45,067 bases of DNA from Prevotella sp. (lineage in GTDB: Bacteria; Bacillota; Clostridia; Oscillospirales; Ruminococcaceae), in NCBI GenBank assembly GCA_023663025.1, contig JAMPIC010000002.1, positions 216,283-261,349 on the forward strand, read 5' to 3'. Below, piece by piece: positions 1 through 7,706 of the stretch. The position numbers were made by a program, and so were the translations under genes. How positions within the stretch are numbered: the stretch's first letter is position 1; each line of letters starts with the position of its first letter. The notes under the pieces were generated by a model, which saw only the letters and a program-made list of their open reading frames with translations, had not been told where the DNA came from and searched no databases.

Positions 1-35
1 TTGTAAATTTTATATTAACAATATGAATAAAAAGC

Positions 36-78
36 AAACTCCGCAAACTCAATTTGCAAAAGAGTTTGCGGAGTTTTT
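36..78. terminator. Bidirectional hairpin terminator left of the tRNA-Gln pair
   Basis: A perfect 15-bp inverted repeat (36-50 with 62-76) encloses an 11-nt loop. It is followed by T-rich sequence on both strands. It could back up the tRNA operon terminator at 119-152 or end a transcript entering from the left edge. Confidence 0.75.
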
Positions 79-118
79 AGCTGTGTTTGGACAGGAAAAA
101 GAGTTTCCGGAAAATAAC

Positions 119-152
119 AAAAAAAAGCTCCCGTATTTCTACAGAAGCTTTT
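119..152 (-). terminator. Rho-independent terminator of the tRNA-Gln operon
   Basis: On the minus strand AAAAGCTTC pairs with GGAGCTTTT and is followed by a run of eight T. It starts 21 bases after the CCA end of tRNA-Gln(CTG), so it should end the two-tRNA transcript. Confidence 0.7.
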
Positions 153-173
153 CCGGCTGCGGGGACACCCCGC

Positions 174-249
174 TGGCTGGGGTGCAGGGATTCGAACCCC
201 GGTAATGCTTGAGTCAGAGTCAAGTGCCTTACCGCTTGGCGACACCCCA
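174..249 (-). tRNA. tRNA-Gln (anticodon CTG)
   Basis: A 76-nt cloverleaf with encoded CCA on the minus strand. The acceptor stem TGGGGTG pairs with CACCCCA, the discriminator base is G, and the T loop reads TTCGAAT. The anticodon stem CTTGA/TCAAG carries loop CTCTGAC, giving anticodon CTG, which reads CAG codons. It is the second tRNA of a two-gene unit whose first member reads CAA. Confidence 0.95.
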
Positions 250-285
250 ATATACAAGTCCGCCCGACCGAGCGAACTTTTTGAC

Positions 286-361
286 TGGCTGGGATAGGTG
301 GATTCGAACCACCGAAATGACGGAGTCAAAGTCCGCTGCCTTACCGCTTGGCTATATCCCA
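286..361 (-). tRNA. tRNA-Gln (anticodon TTG)
   Basis: A 76-nt cloverleaf with encoded CCA on the minus strand. The acceptor stem TGGGATA pairs with TATCCCA, the discriminator is G, and the T loop is TTCGAAT. The anticodon loop CTTTGAC gives anticodon TTG. It lies 36 bases upstream of tRNA-Gln(CTG) and shares its promoter, so the pair supplies both glutamine decoders. Confidence 0.95.
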
Positions 362-399
362 TCGTTCGGAAACAGCGAAGCTATTCAAGCGACTTATAC

Positions 400-428
400 A
401 TTTTATCATATTTTGCGCGGTTTGTCAA
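400..428 (-). promoter_or_regulatory. Sigma-A promoter of the tRNA-Gln operon
   Basis: On the minus strand TTGACA (428-423), a 17-bp spacer, then TAAAAT (405-400). The predicted start is about 30 bases before the first tRNA. Confidence 0.85.
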
Positions 429-505
429 TAATTACTGTTCATTTTCGTCAATTGCAACAATATTATATGCCGCAATTGACGTATTATGCACAAAACCGTA
501 CATCT

Positions 506-1414
506 TTACCGCTCAAATTCCACATAGCAGCCGTTTGCGGATATGCGGTACTGCCCCTCCGGCAAATCGCCGTACATTTCAAAACTGTACTTTTGCGTAT
601 CGGACTGTCCGGGCATTAAAAGCAGTCCAATGTCCGGGAAAACATAGTTTTCTGCTGTCCACGGCACAGAATACCACTTGCCGTCAAGACATACCTCCGC
701 CGCGAAGTGCAAGCCGTACATCCATTCCTCATCGCCGTTATTGGTATATTTTACCTCAACCGCGTCCTCGGTCTGCGAAACCAATTCCGCCGAAATATAA
801 TCCGGGACGTCCTCCGCAGCCCCTGCGGGAGCAAGCCTGTCGGCAAGCCACTCACCGCCGTTGCGGCAGATTATGTGCGCACAGGGCAGCGCAGCAACAG
901 CCGGTGAAACGCTCTCGTCCCGCCAACCGTAGTCCTCCTCAAACGCGGCGAAATCATAGTCGAAACGGTACGCCTCACCGTCCTGAGTTATCCAGTAGCC
1001 GTTCGACCAAACCGCGTCCAGCGTCCAACCGTCGGTATCGCCGATGTTAAAGCCGTAAGCGGGCGCTTCAAAAAGCTCGGGAGACCAATCCTCCGCTTTT
1101 TCGGCAGGGACTTCGGATATCCTTTTCAGCAAGTCTTTCTCGCCGCGGTTGTCGAACAGCCAAAGCGTGCGGACGTTCTCGCCGTCGTAAACCGAAAACC
1201 GCAGCGCGCTCGTATTGGGGGAAGCCTTCGCCATAAGGGTGTTTCCGACCGGCGGTTCGGCGGTTTCCGACTGTGCGGTCGTTTGCGCCGCCGAGACGGT
1301 TTCGGAGGTATACTCGCCCGTTTCGGAAACGTCCCCGACGGTATCTCCGCTCTTTCCGCACCCCGCCGGCAAAATCATGCAAATTGCCATAAAAATCCAA
1401 AAATATTTTTTCAT
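506..1414 (-). CDS. Secreted lipoprotein with C-terminal Ig-like domain
   Basis: The 302-residue product begins with a basic/hydrophobic signal and a lipobox LPAGC with the acylated Cys at residue 19, so it should be anchored outside the membrane. A Ser/Thr/Glu-rich spacer follows. The last ~95 residues (from about 208) resemble bacterial Ig-like domains of clostridial lipoproteins (Big_14-like): alternating beta-strand pattern, DGKWYSVPW, then PGQ and PEGQYRI near the end. That assignment is pattern-based. The start is fixed by AAAGGAG 8 bases upstream. Function unknown. It lies between recR and the tRNA genes and is not clearly co-transcribed with recR. Confidence 0.8.
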   Translation of the reverse strand: MKKYFWIFMAICMILPAGCGKSGDTVGDVSETGEYTSETVSAAQTTAQSETAEPPVGNTLMAKASPNTSALRFSVYDGENVRTLWLFDNRGEKDLLKRISEVPAEKAEDWSPELFEAPAYGFNIGDTDGWTLDAVWSNGYWITQDGEAYRFDYDFAAFEEDYGWRDESVSPAVAALPCAHIICRNGGEWLADRLAPAGAAEDVPDYISAELVSQTEDAVEVKYTNNGDEEWMYGLHFAAEVCLDGKWYSVPWTAENYVFPDIGLLLMPGQSDTQKYSFEMYGDLPEGQYRISANGCYVEFER

Positions 1415-1502
1415 AACAGCACTCCTTTCAAGTCCCTTTACTTAATAAACGTTTTTCGGGGGCAAAAAATATGGAGATTTTCTGTAAATCTTTTGTGAAT
1501 TT

Positions 1503-2102
1503 TTATATTTCGTTTCGGTTTTCCAATGCCTTGAAAAGCGTTACCTCGTCGGCATACTCCAGAGTTCCGCCGATGGGCAGTCCGAACGCGAGCCGCGTAA
1601 CGCGCACCCCCAGCGGCTTCAGCAGCTTGGAAATGTACATTGCCGTGGCTTCGCCCTCGACGGTGGGATTTGTCGCCATTATGACCTCCCCGACGCCGTT
1701 GTTTATGCGCGCAAGAAGCTCTTTCAAACGTATCTTGTCGGGCGTTATGCCGTCAAGCGGAGAAATAAGCCCGTGCAGAACGTGGTACACGCCCTTGTAT
1801 TCGTTGGTGCGCTCAAAAGCGGAGACGTCCTTGGGGGTCTCCACAACGCAGATAACGCTCCTGTCCCGCGTATCGTCGGAGCATATGGGACACAGCTCGT
1901 CCTCTGTCAAATTCTGGCACTCGGCGCAGCACTTCACTGTGCTGTGGGCGCGGATAAGCGCGTCCGCGAAAGCCTTTACGTCCTCCTCGGACATACTCAT
2001 GACGTGGTAAGCGAGCCGCTGAGCGCTTTTCATGCCTATTCCCGGCAGCTTCGCGAACTGTTCCGCGAGAAGCACCAAAGGAAGCGCGGTATTGTTAGCC
2101 AT
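1503..2102 (-). CDS. recR: Recombination mediator RecR
   Basis: 199 residues, normal for RecR, which helps load RecA at gaps and stalled forks as part of the RecFOR pathway. Visible parts in order: N-terminal helix-hairpin-helix (LPGIGMKSAQRL, 19-30), a four-Cys zinc site (C59-x2-C62 and C71-x2-C74), then a Toprim domain beginning ICVVE (84-88) and continuing to about 180. CGGAGGTG lies 5 bases before the ATG. It follows ybaB by about 30 bases, giving the dnaX-ybaB-recR order common in Firmicutes. Confidence 0.97.
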   Translation of the reverse strand: MANNTALPLVLLAEQFAKLPGIGMKSAQRLAYHVMSMSEEDVKAFADALIRAHSTVKCCAECQNLTEDELCPICSDDTRDRSVICVVETPKDVSAFERTNEYKGVYHVLHGLISPLDGITPDKIRLKELLARINNGVGEVIMATNPTVEGEATAMYISKLLKPLGVRVTRLAFGLPIGGTLEYADEVTLFKALENRNEI

Positions 2103-2132
2103 TGCACACCTCCGTTACCCTGCCGTTTGGGA

Positions 2133-2480
2133 TCAGAACAAGCCGGGGAAAGAAACTCCGCCCGTGATCGCGCCCATTTCGGTTTCGGTGGTGTCCTCTA
2201 TCTGCTTTACGGTGTCGTTGAACGCGCTTATGATAAGATCCTGGAGCATCTCCACGTCCTCGGGGTCAACGACTTCGGGCTTGATGACAAGCTTCTTGAT
2301 CTCTTTTTTGCCCGACATTGTTACCTCCACAGCTCCGCCGCCAACGGTCGTGGAGAACTCTCTGTTCTCGATGTCCTCCTGAAGATCTGTGATCTTGGTC
2401 TGCATTTTCTGCGCCTGCTTTATCATGCTGTTCATATTCTGAGCGCCTCCGCCCATTCCCTGAGGTAATCTTGCTTTCAT
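2133..2480 (-). CDS. YbaB/EbfC family nucleoid-associated protein
   Basis: 115 residues with the family's layout: Gly/Met/Gln-rich N-terminus, long helix with MIKQAQKMQTKI, then GGGAVEVTMSGKKEI and VDPEDVEMLQDLI. YbaB/EbfC proteins form dimers that bind DNA and are almost always encoded between dnaX and recR, as here. The start (ATG at 2480) has AAAGGT 7 bases upstream. Upstream, two adjacent hairpins separate it from dnaX, so its expression may be set partly apart from dnaX. Confidence 0.95.
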   Translation of the reverse strand: MKARLPQGMGGGAQNMNSMIKQAQKMQTKITDLQEDIENREFSTTVGGGAVEVTMSGKKEIKKLVIKPEVVDPEDVEMLQDLIISAFNDTVKQIEDTTETEMGAITGGVSFPGLF

Positions 2481-2516
2481 TTTTTTGACCTTTCTCCGCC
2501 GCTGTAATTTTTTCTG

Positions 2517-2555
2517 TCCGAGCTTTAAGCTCGGAAACCGAGCCTTAAGGTTCGG
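2517..2555. repeat. Two adjacent intergenic hairpins between dnaX and ybaB
   Basis: Hairpin one pairs TCCGAGC (2517-2523) with GCTCGGA (2529-2535). Hairpin two pairs CCGAGCC (2538-2544) with GGTTCGG (2549-2555, one G-T). Neither is followed by a T run on the minus strand, so they look like RNA processing or stability structures, not terminators. Confidence 0.5.
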
Positions 2556-2616
2556 AACGTCCGCTCCGGCGGTGAGCGAGTTTTGATATGATCAATCCCC
2601 TTGGGGCGACCTTTCG

Positions 2617-4227
2617 TTACTGTCTTTCGTTTTCGCTGTCAACGGGAATATTGTTGTCCCGCGCCTTTTGAAGCACGCCCTGAAGCTTGTCCGCGCCGTT
2701 ATCGGCGGGAGCAACGCATTTCGCCCGGATCGAGAAAACGTTTCCCGTGACGAGCCTTATCGCCTCTTGAAGCTTGGCGGCGTTCTCCTTGTTGCGCAGT
2801 AGCTGCAAAAAGAAGCTGTTTTCGGTGTAAATCAGCATAAAGCCTCCGCCCTTGACGGCGTAAGAGCCGTTCAGTGCGCCGCTTACCGACGGACATATCT
2901 CCGCGAACTTTTCAAGGATATCCTGCCACCTGTCCTCGTTCACGAAATCCTCCGGCTTCATTTTGGCTAAATCGCCCGTATCCGCCTGCTGCTTGGGAGC
3001 GTACTGCGGCTTTGGGGGACGGACGTTACCGACGGGCTGTGCCGCTTGTCCCGAAGTCTGCAACGGCTGCGAAGCTATACGCTGTTCAAGCATATTTATT
3101 TTAGCCAGAAGCTCCGCATTGGACGCGCCGTCCGAAGCGGTACTCTGCGCCGACGTACACAGCTTTATCAGGCACATTTCCAATTCCACCCGCTTGGAGC
3201 TTACTCTGGCGATACGCTCGTTGCAGGACTGAAGTATTTCCAGCCTGCGCATGATATCCTCAATGGAAAGCCTTGCCGCAAGCTCCTTTATTTTTTCAAG
3301 CTCGCTTGGCATGCAAACAAGCAGACCCGCGTTTTCGGGGACAGCCTTCGCTACCATTATATTCCTGAGCTGTGCTATAAGCTCGTCGCAAAGCTTCTGC
3401 ATATCCTTGGACATACCGTAAAGCCTGTCCGCCACGCCGATAGCCTTTGCCGCGTCGTTGTCCGCGGCGGCTTCGAGTATCTCGAAAACAGGCTCCCGCC
3501 CCGCAATTCCCGCCGCCTCCGAAACTATATCGAGGGTGACGTTATCGGAAAAAGCAATGCACTGATCGAGCAGCGAAAGAGCGTCCCTCATTCCTCCGTC
3601 GGCGGTTTTGGCGATAAGCTCGGCGGCTTCACGGTCTAAGGAAATTTTCTCCCGGTCAGCCACCCAAAGAAGCCGCTCGGTGATGTCCCCCGGAAGTATC
3701 CTGCGGAAATCGTACCGCTGACAGCGGGACTGTATTGTCGGCAGAACCTTGTGTATCTCGGTTGTGGCAAGGATAAACTTAACGTGGGGAGGCGGTTCCT
3801 CCATAATTTTAAGGAGAGCGTTTGCGGCTTCCTTTGTAAGCATATGAACCTCGTCGATTATATATATCCTGTACTTGCACCTTTCCGCGGTGTAGACCGC
3901 GCCGTCCCGCAGGTCGCGCACATCGTCCACGCCGTTGTTTGAAGCGGCGTCGATCTCGATTATGTCGGAAAGAACGCCCTCCTCCGCGTCGCGGCATATC
4001 TCGCATTCGAGACAGGGATTTCCGTCAACCGGGTGCAGACAGTTCAGAGCCTTTGCCAGTATCCTTGCGCAGGTGGTCTTTCCCGTTCCGCGCGAGCCTG
4101 TGAAAAGGTAAGCGTGAGCCGTCTTTCCCGATACTATCTGATTTCTCAGCGCAGTCGTTATATGGGGCTGGGAAACAACGTCGTCAAAAGTAGACGGACG
4201 GTATTTTCTGTACAGCGCCTTATACAT
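2617..4227 (-). CDS. dnaX: DNA polymerase III subunit gamma/tau
   Basis: 536 residues. This is the clamp-loader ATPase of the replicative polymerase. Visible: the family N-terminus MYKALYRKYRP, Walker A GSRGTGKT (44-51), a four-Cys zinc site (C63, C72, C75, C78), and DEVHML as Walker B. A low-complexity Gln/Pro-rich linker precedes the tau-like C-terminal domain. The second ATG (4227) is chosen over 4233 because AAGGAG is 8 bases from it and only 2 from the other. I see no A-run plus stem-loop that would indicate programmed frameshifting. It begins 17 bases after the TPR gene. Confidence 0.97.
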   Translation of the reverse strand: MYKALYRKYRPSTFDDVVSQPHITTALRNQIVSGKTAHAYLFTGSRGTGKTTCARILAKALNCLHPVDGNPCLECEICRDAEEGVLSDIIEIDAASNNGVDDVRDLRDGAVYTAERCKYRIYIIDEVHMLTKEAANALLKIMEEPPPHVKFILATTEIHKVLPTIQSRCQRYDFRRILPGDITERLLWVADREKISLDREAAELIAKTADGGMRDALSLLDQCIAFSDNVTLDIVSEAAGIAGREPVFEILEAAADNDAAKAIGVADRLYGMSKDMQKLCDELIAQLRNIMVAKAVPENAGLLVCMPSELEKIKELAARLSIEDIMRRLEILQSCNERIARVSSKRVELEMCLIKLCTSAQSTASDGASNAELLAKINMLEQRIASQPLQTSGQAAQPVGNVRPPKPQYAPKQQADTGDLAKMKPEDFVNEDRWQDILEKFAEICPSVSGALNGSYAVKGGGFMLIYTENSFFLQLLRNKENAAKLQEAIRLVTGNVFSIRAKCVAPADNGADKLQGVLQKARDNNIPVDSENERQ

Positions 4228-4244
4228 TCCCATCGCTCCTTGCT

Positions 4245-5198
4245 TTATCTGATGATCTCGTCCCCGTCCTCAAATCCTGTTTCGGAATATCGTTTCATCT
4301 GCGGGTCTATCTCGTCCAGAAGTCCCGCCGCTTCCGCTATGTTGCAGTAAAATATCTTGAAACCGTTCACGTCGTCCATATTGCAGGTCAGGGCTTTACG
4401 GTAGTATTCCCCGCTTTTCTCCAGATCTTTCAATTGCAGATACGCCAGCGAACAGCCGCCCAGCGCAAAGGAATAGTTCTTCCCCTCGTCCGCCGACTTG
4501 GTAAAATACTCCAAAGCCTTTTCGCCGTCCCCTTTTTTGAGACAGGCAATTCCCATATCCGTATAGATAAAATCAAAATAACAGTCCTTTTCAAGCAGAG
4601 CGTTATAGCACTCCAAAGCCTCGTCGAACCTGCCGCCCTGAGTAAGACACCGCGCCGTCAGCAAATATGTATCGCTCAGCTTCAGACCCTTGTCCAAAGC
4701 TTCCTGAAAATATTTCACCCCGTTCGAGGGATATCCCATAAGCTGATAGCAGCGTCCGATATAGAAGCACAGCACCGACCGCTTGTCGTCGGGAAGCTCC
4801 TTTTCTTCAAGCGTTCTGAATTTTTCCAGTGCGCCGTTAAGGTCGGTCAGGTGCATATCAATGACCGCCTCACGCAGCAGCCTGGCGTCCGCGCCGGAAA
4901 AGTAGCCGAAAACCAATGCTCTGTCAAAATTGCCCAGCTTGTTGATCTCGTACTCCGAACGCACCCGTCCGAAGGAATAATACGCCCAGCCGCCCAAAAG
5001 CGCGGCGACCGCGCCCCCTATTATCGGAGGGAAATAGTACATCTCGGCGTTTTCCGCGCCGTAACGGCGAATAGCGTACAGGCTGCCTATGCAAAGTCCC
5101 AGAAAGACGTGCGCCGCCACCCACGGAAGGACTCTGCCTATAAAGACGGAAAATCTGTCCCACAGGCTTGGCGGCCGTCTGTTGTAATTTTCGTGCAT
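4245..5198 (-). CDS. Membrane-anchored TPR protein
   Basis: 317 residues. Two hydrophobic segments lie at about 20-42 and 50-75, followed by a soluble helical part from about residue 90 with TPR-like pairs. Examples are LCFYIGRCYQLMGYPSNGVK, YLLTARCLTQGGRFDEALE and YTDMGIACLKKGDGEKALE. TPRs are protein-interaction scaffolds, but no specific function is recognisable. The start at 5198 is supported by AGGGTGG 6 bases upstream; an earlier in-frame Met would run into the SRP RNA. It sits between ffs and dnaX, where most relatives have nothing, and probably shares their transcript. Confidence 0.8.
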   Translation of the reverse strand: MHENYNRRPPSLWDRFSVFIGRVLPWVAAHVFLGLCIGSLYAIRRYGAENAEMYYFPPIIGGAVAALLGGWAYYSFGRVRSEYEINKLGNFDRALVFGYFSGADARLLREAVIDMHLTDLNGALEKFRTLEEKELPDDKRSVLCFYIGRCYQLMGYPSNGVKYFQEALDKGLKLSDTYLLTARCLTQGGRFDEALECYNALLEKDCYFDFIYTDMGIACLKKGDGEKALEYFTKSADEGKNYSFALGGCSLAYLQLKDLEKSGEYYRKALTCNMDDVNGFKIFYCNIAEAAGLLDEIDPQMKRYSETGFEDGDEIIR

Positions 5199-5233
5199 AG
5201 CGTACCACCCTGAAAATAAAATATATCCGGTAC

Positions 5234-5341
5234 ATAGGTGTGCAGGCTTGCTGCGGCACACGAAACGTTCCGCTTAATGCTGCTCGGTTCCCCGCCTGAC
5301 ATGGTTCACGGTGTTCCGTTGCACAGGGCCCGCACACCTAT
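5234..5341 (-). ncRNA. ffs: Signal recognition particle RNA, small bacterial type
   Basis: About 108 nt on the minus strand. The conserved apical core is present: CATGTCAGGCGGGGAA followed by AGCAGCATTAAG, the SRP54/Ffh-binding loop. The ends form a long helix (ATAGGTGTGCGGG with CCTGCACACCTAT). SRP RNA binds Ffh to target nascent membrane proteins. Its position upstream of dnaX-ybaB-recR matches other Firmicutes. Exact ends may differ by a few bases because the precursor is processed. Confidence 0.93.
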
Positions 5342-5370
5342 ATATCGGATAAATCCGTTAAGTAACTAAT

Positions 5371-5399
5371 ATTATACCACACATTTTTCCCTTTTGCAA
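5371..5399 (-). promoter_or_regulatory. Sigma-A promoter for ffs
   Basis: TTGCAA (5399-5394), 17-bp spacer, TATAAT (5376-5371) on the minus strand. The predicted start is roughly 25-30 bases before the mature SRP RNA, so a 5' leader would be trimmed. The stretch between it and the regulator stop at 5554 holds a GC palindrome (5496-5509) and no gene. Confidence 0.85.
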
Positions 5400-5553
5400 G
5401 CATTTTTTCAAATTTTTTGGAAACGTCTCCGCACCGCCGAAAAAACCGCGCAAAAGCAAACGGCTGAGAGAAAGACGGCGCTCCGCGCGGATTAAGCTGC
5501 CGCGGCAGCGTACGGAAAAACCGCCGATCTCCCAATAACAGTATCGGGTACCT

Positions 5554-5931
5554 TTATTCGTTCCCGATCCGTTCGATAAAGCTTTTCAGCTTCATATATG
5601 TCTCGTCGCTGAGGATATGCTCGATGCGGCAGGCGTCCTCCTCGGCGTTTTCATCGGAAACCCCCAGCGTTTCCGTCAGGAACTTCCTCAGCAGCAGATG
5701 CCTGTCATAGACCGATTCGGCCTTAGCCTTGCCCGACTCGGTCAGAAGTATCTGTCCTCCCGGTTCGACCTCTATATAGCCGTAGGATTTCAGTATCCCC
5801 ATCGCGCGGCTTATGCTCGGCTTCGAGTAGCCCAGCTCGGTAGCCACGTCAATGGAACGCACAAAGCCCGTTCTTCTTTGCAGTATCAGTATGGTTTCGA
5901 GGTAATCCTCGCCCGATTCGTGGATAGCCAC
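5554..5931 (-). CDS. DtxR/MntR-family metal-dependent transcriptional regulator
   Basis: 125 residues: a winged helix (about 22-65; SIDVATELGYSKPSISRAM) then the metal-binding dimerisation part, with no SH3-like third domain. Possible metal ligands are H78 (DRH) and C101-x2-E104-H105. A Cys in that position resembles the iron-sensing DtxR/IdeR type more than MntR, but metal choice is inference. The start is GTG at 5931, with GGAGGTGA 4 bases upstream; earlier in-frame codons would overlap the preceding gene. It begins 4 bases after the Cys-rich gene, so it is translationally linked to it. It may control iron genes such as feoB in this window. Confidence 0.88.
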   Translation of the reverse strand: MAIHESGEDYLETILILQRRTGFVRSIDVATELGYSKPSISRAMGILKSYGYIEVEPGGQILLTESGKAKAESVYDRHLLLRKFLTETLGVSDENAEEDACRIEHILSDETYMKLKSFIERIGNE

Positions 5932-5935
5932 AAAA

Positions 5936-6217
5936 TCACCTCCGGTCTGATTTATCGGTAAAATTTTCCCACCTGTCCTCTTCGTCGGGACAGTACATAC
6001 GCCTGTAGACCGCCCGCAGCTCCGCGTAGCAGCCGCACTTTGCGCACACTCCGTCAGCAAGTTCGGGACAGTCCGCGCAGGCGGCAAGTCTCATCGAATA
6101 GACTTTCTCCGAGACCCTCCGCTCTTCGGGGACGACGTTTATCAGTCCGCGTATTTCCTCCCAAACGGCGGTTTTGTCCGTTTGGGAGAGCAGACATTTC
6201 CTGCATACCGGCTTCAC
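5936..6217 (-). CDS. Small Cys-rich protein, DUF6171-like
   Basis: 93 residues beginning with GTG at 6217, overlapping the GH51 stop by 4 bases (GTGA), so probably made by translational coupling. Cys pairs suggest a zinc-ribbon fold: CRKC near the start, then CADC, CAKCGC and a late CP motif. The pattern matches the small clostridial DUF6171 family as I remember it; its function is not known. It sits between an arabinofuranosidase and a metal regulator. A metal-related role is possible but unproven. Confidence 0.8.
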   Translation of the reverse strand: MKPVCRKCLLSQTDKTAVWEEIRGLINVVPEERRVSEKVYSMRLAACADCPELADGVCAKCGCYAELRAVYRRMYCPDEEDRWENFTDKSDRR

Positions 6218-7686
6218 GAAAGAACGACCGATACCACCGAGCAGGGCGGGAGCTTGATCACGGCGGAATTTCCCTCAAGCTTTGCGTCGTATGCGGCGGG
6301 AACGACTTTTTCCTCGTCTCCCCCAAAATTGTTATAAGCTCTTACATCGCCTGTAAGTATCCTCGCCTCGGCTGATTTTACCTCGAAGCCCTCGAAACCG
6401 CAGTCCAGCTCGTACTCCTCCTCAAGGGAGCAGTTGGCGGCGGTAAGGGTTATCCTGCCGTCTTTCAGCGATACGCTTTGGGATATGGCGGGAACAGTTC
6501 CCCCCGCGGTATCGTTTTCGCAGAAGCTGTACAGCAGCTCGCCGTCCTGATGGGTCTTGAACATATCGAAAACGTGGTAGGTAGGCGTTTTCAGCATATT
6601 TTTGCCGTCCGTGAGGATAAGCGCCTGGAGCACGTTCACAGCCTGCGCGATGTTCGCCATGACCACTCTGTCGGAATGGAGGTTGAAAATATTCAGGTTG
6701 CATGCGGCGACGATCGCGTCCCGCATAGTGTTCTGCTGATAGAGGAAGCCGGGGTTTGTGCCGGGTTCAACGTCGTACCAGCAGCCCCACTCGTCAACAA
6801 CAAGACCTATGGTTTTCTGAGGATTGTGCTTGGACATCACCTCGCAGTGGCGGGTAATAAGCTCGTCCATAAAAAGGGTTCTTGAGATTGTGGCGTAGTA
6901 TTCCTCGTCGCTGAAATCGGTGGAGCTGCCCTTTTTGCCCCAATCGCCCGTGGGGAGCGTGTAGTAGTGGAGAGCTATCGCCTTTGTGTGGCAGTCCCAA
7001 ACAATGCTCATCAGCTTGTCAGTCCAGTTGTAGTCGTCGCCGCTGGGACCGCAGGCGATCTTGTACAGCTCGTTTCCGCTGTAGTTTTTGCAGAACGTTT
7101 GGTACTGACGGTACAGGTCGGCGTAAAATTCGGGACGCATACTTCCTCCGCAGCCCCAGCTTTCGTTGCCTATGCCCAGATATTTCAGCTTCCAGGGTTT
7201 ATCCCGTCCGTTTTTGCGGCGCAGGTCAGCCATGGGGGACTGCCCGTCGAAGGTGATGTACTCGATCCATTCGGAAAGCTCCTGAACCGTGCCGCTGCCA
7301 AGATTTCCGGCAAGATAAGGCTCGCAGCCGATCTCCTCGCACAGGTCGAAGAACTCGTGAGTGCCGAAAGAGTTGTCCTCCGTAACGTGTCCCCAATTGG
7401 TGTTGACCATTTTCTTGCGGGAGGACTTTTCCCCAATGCCGTCTTTCCAGTGGTATTCGTCGGCGAAGCAGCCGCCGGGCCAGCGGAGAACGGGCATTTT
7501 TATCGCCTTGAAAGCCTCGATAACGTCGTTCCTGACGCCGTTCGTATTGGGTATGGAGGAATCCTCGCCCACGAAAAGTCCGTTGTAGATACATCTTCCC
7601 AGATGTTCGGAGAAGTGTCCGTACAGCTCGCGGTTGATGTGGGATTTTTTGTCAAGCGCATTGACGGTCATTTTCAGTTTTTTCAT
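6214..7686 (-). CDS. Intracellular alpha-L-arabinofuranosidase, GH51
   Basis: 490 residues without signal peptide. It should release terminal arabinose from arabino-oligosaccharides in the cytoplasm. GH51 features: FSEHLGRCIYNGLF near the start, LRWPGGCFADEYHW (67-80), acid/base E175 in GIGNESWG, nucleophile E299 in VVDEWG, and a C-terminal beta-sandwich. The start at 7686 has AAAGGA 8 bases upstream. It follows the CAP-domain gene by 20 bases and overlaps the next gene by 4. No transporter or other glycosidase for arabinan lies nearby, which is unusual for this enzyme. Confidence 0.95.
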   Translation of the reverse strand: MKKLKMTVNALDKKSHINRELYGHFSEHLGRCIYNGLFVGEDSSIPNTNGVRNDVIEAFKAIKMPVLRWPGGCFADEYHWKDGIGEKSSRKKMVNTNWGHVTEDNSFGTHEFFDLCEEIGCEPYLAGNLGSGTVQELSEWIEYITFDGQSPMADLRRKNGRDKPWKLKYLGIGNESWGCGGSMRPEFYADLYRQYQTFCKNYSGNELYKIACGPSGDDYNWTDKLMSIVWDCHTKAIALHYYTLPTGDWGKKGSSTDFSDEEYYATISRTLFMDELITRHCEVMSKHNPQKTIGLVVDEWGCWYDVEPGTNPGFLYQQNTMRDAIVAACNLNIFNLHSDRVVMANIAQAVNVLQALILTDGKNMLKTPTYHVFDMFKTHQDGELLYSFCENDTAGGTVPAISQSVSLKDGRITLTAANCSLEEEYELDCGFEGFEVKSAEARILTGDVRAYNNFGGDEEKVVPAAYDAKLEGNSAVIKLPPCSVVSVVLS

Positions 7687-7706
7687 ATCGGTATTCCTTT
7701 CATAAT

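Noticed and set aside
2517..2535. Terminator between dnaX and ybaB
   Set aside because: A hairpin is there but no T run follows in the direction of transcription.
2617..4227. Programmed frameshift in dnaX
   Set aside because: I see no slippery A-run followed by a stem-loop in the region where the gamma form would end, so only tau-type reading is reported.
5338..5535. 65-codon minus-strand ORF overlapping the ffs promoter
   Set aside because: It covers the promoter and the SRP RNA start and has no ribosome site.
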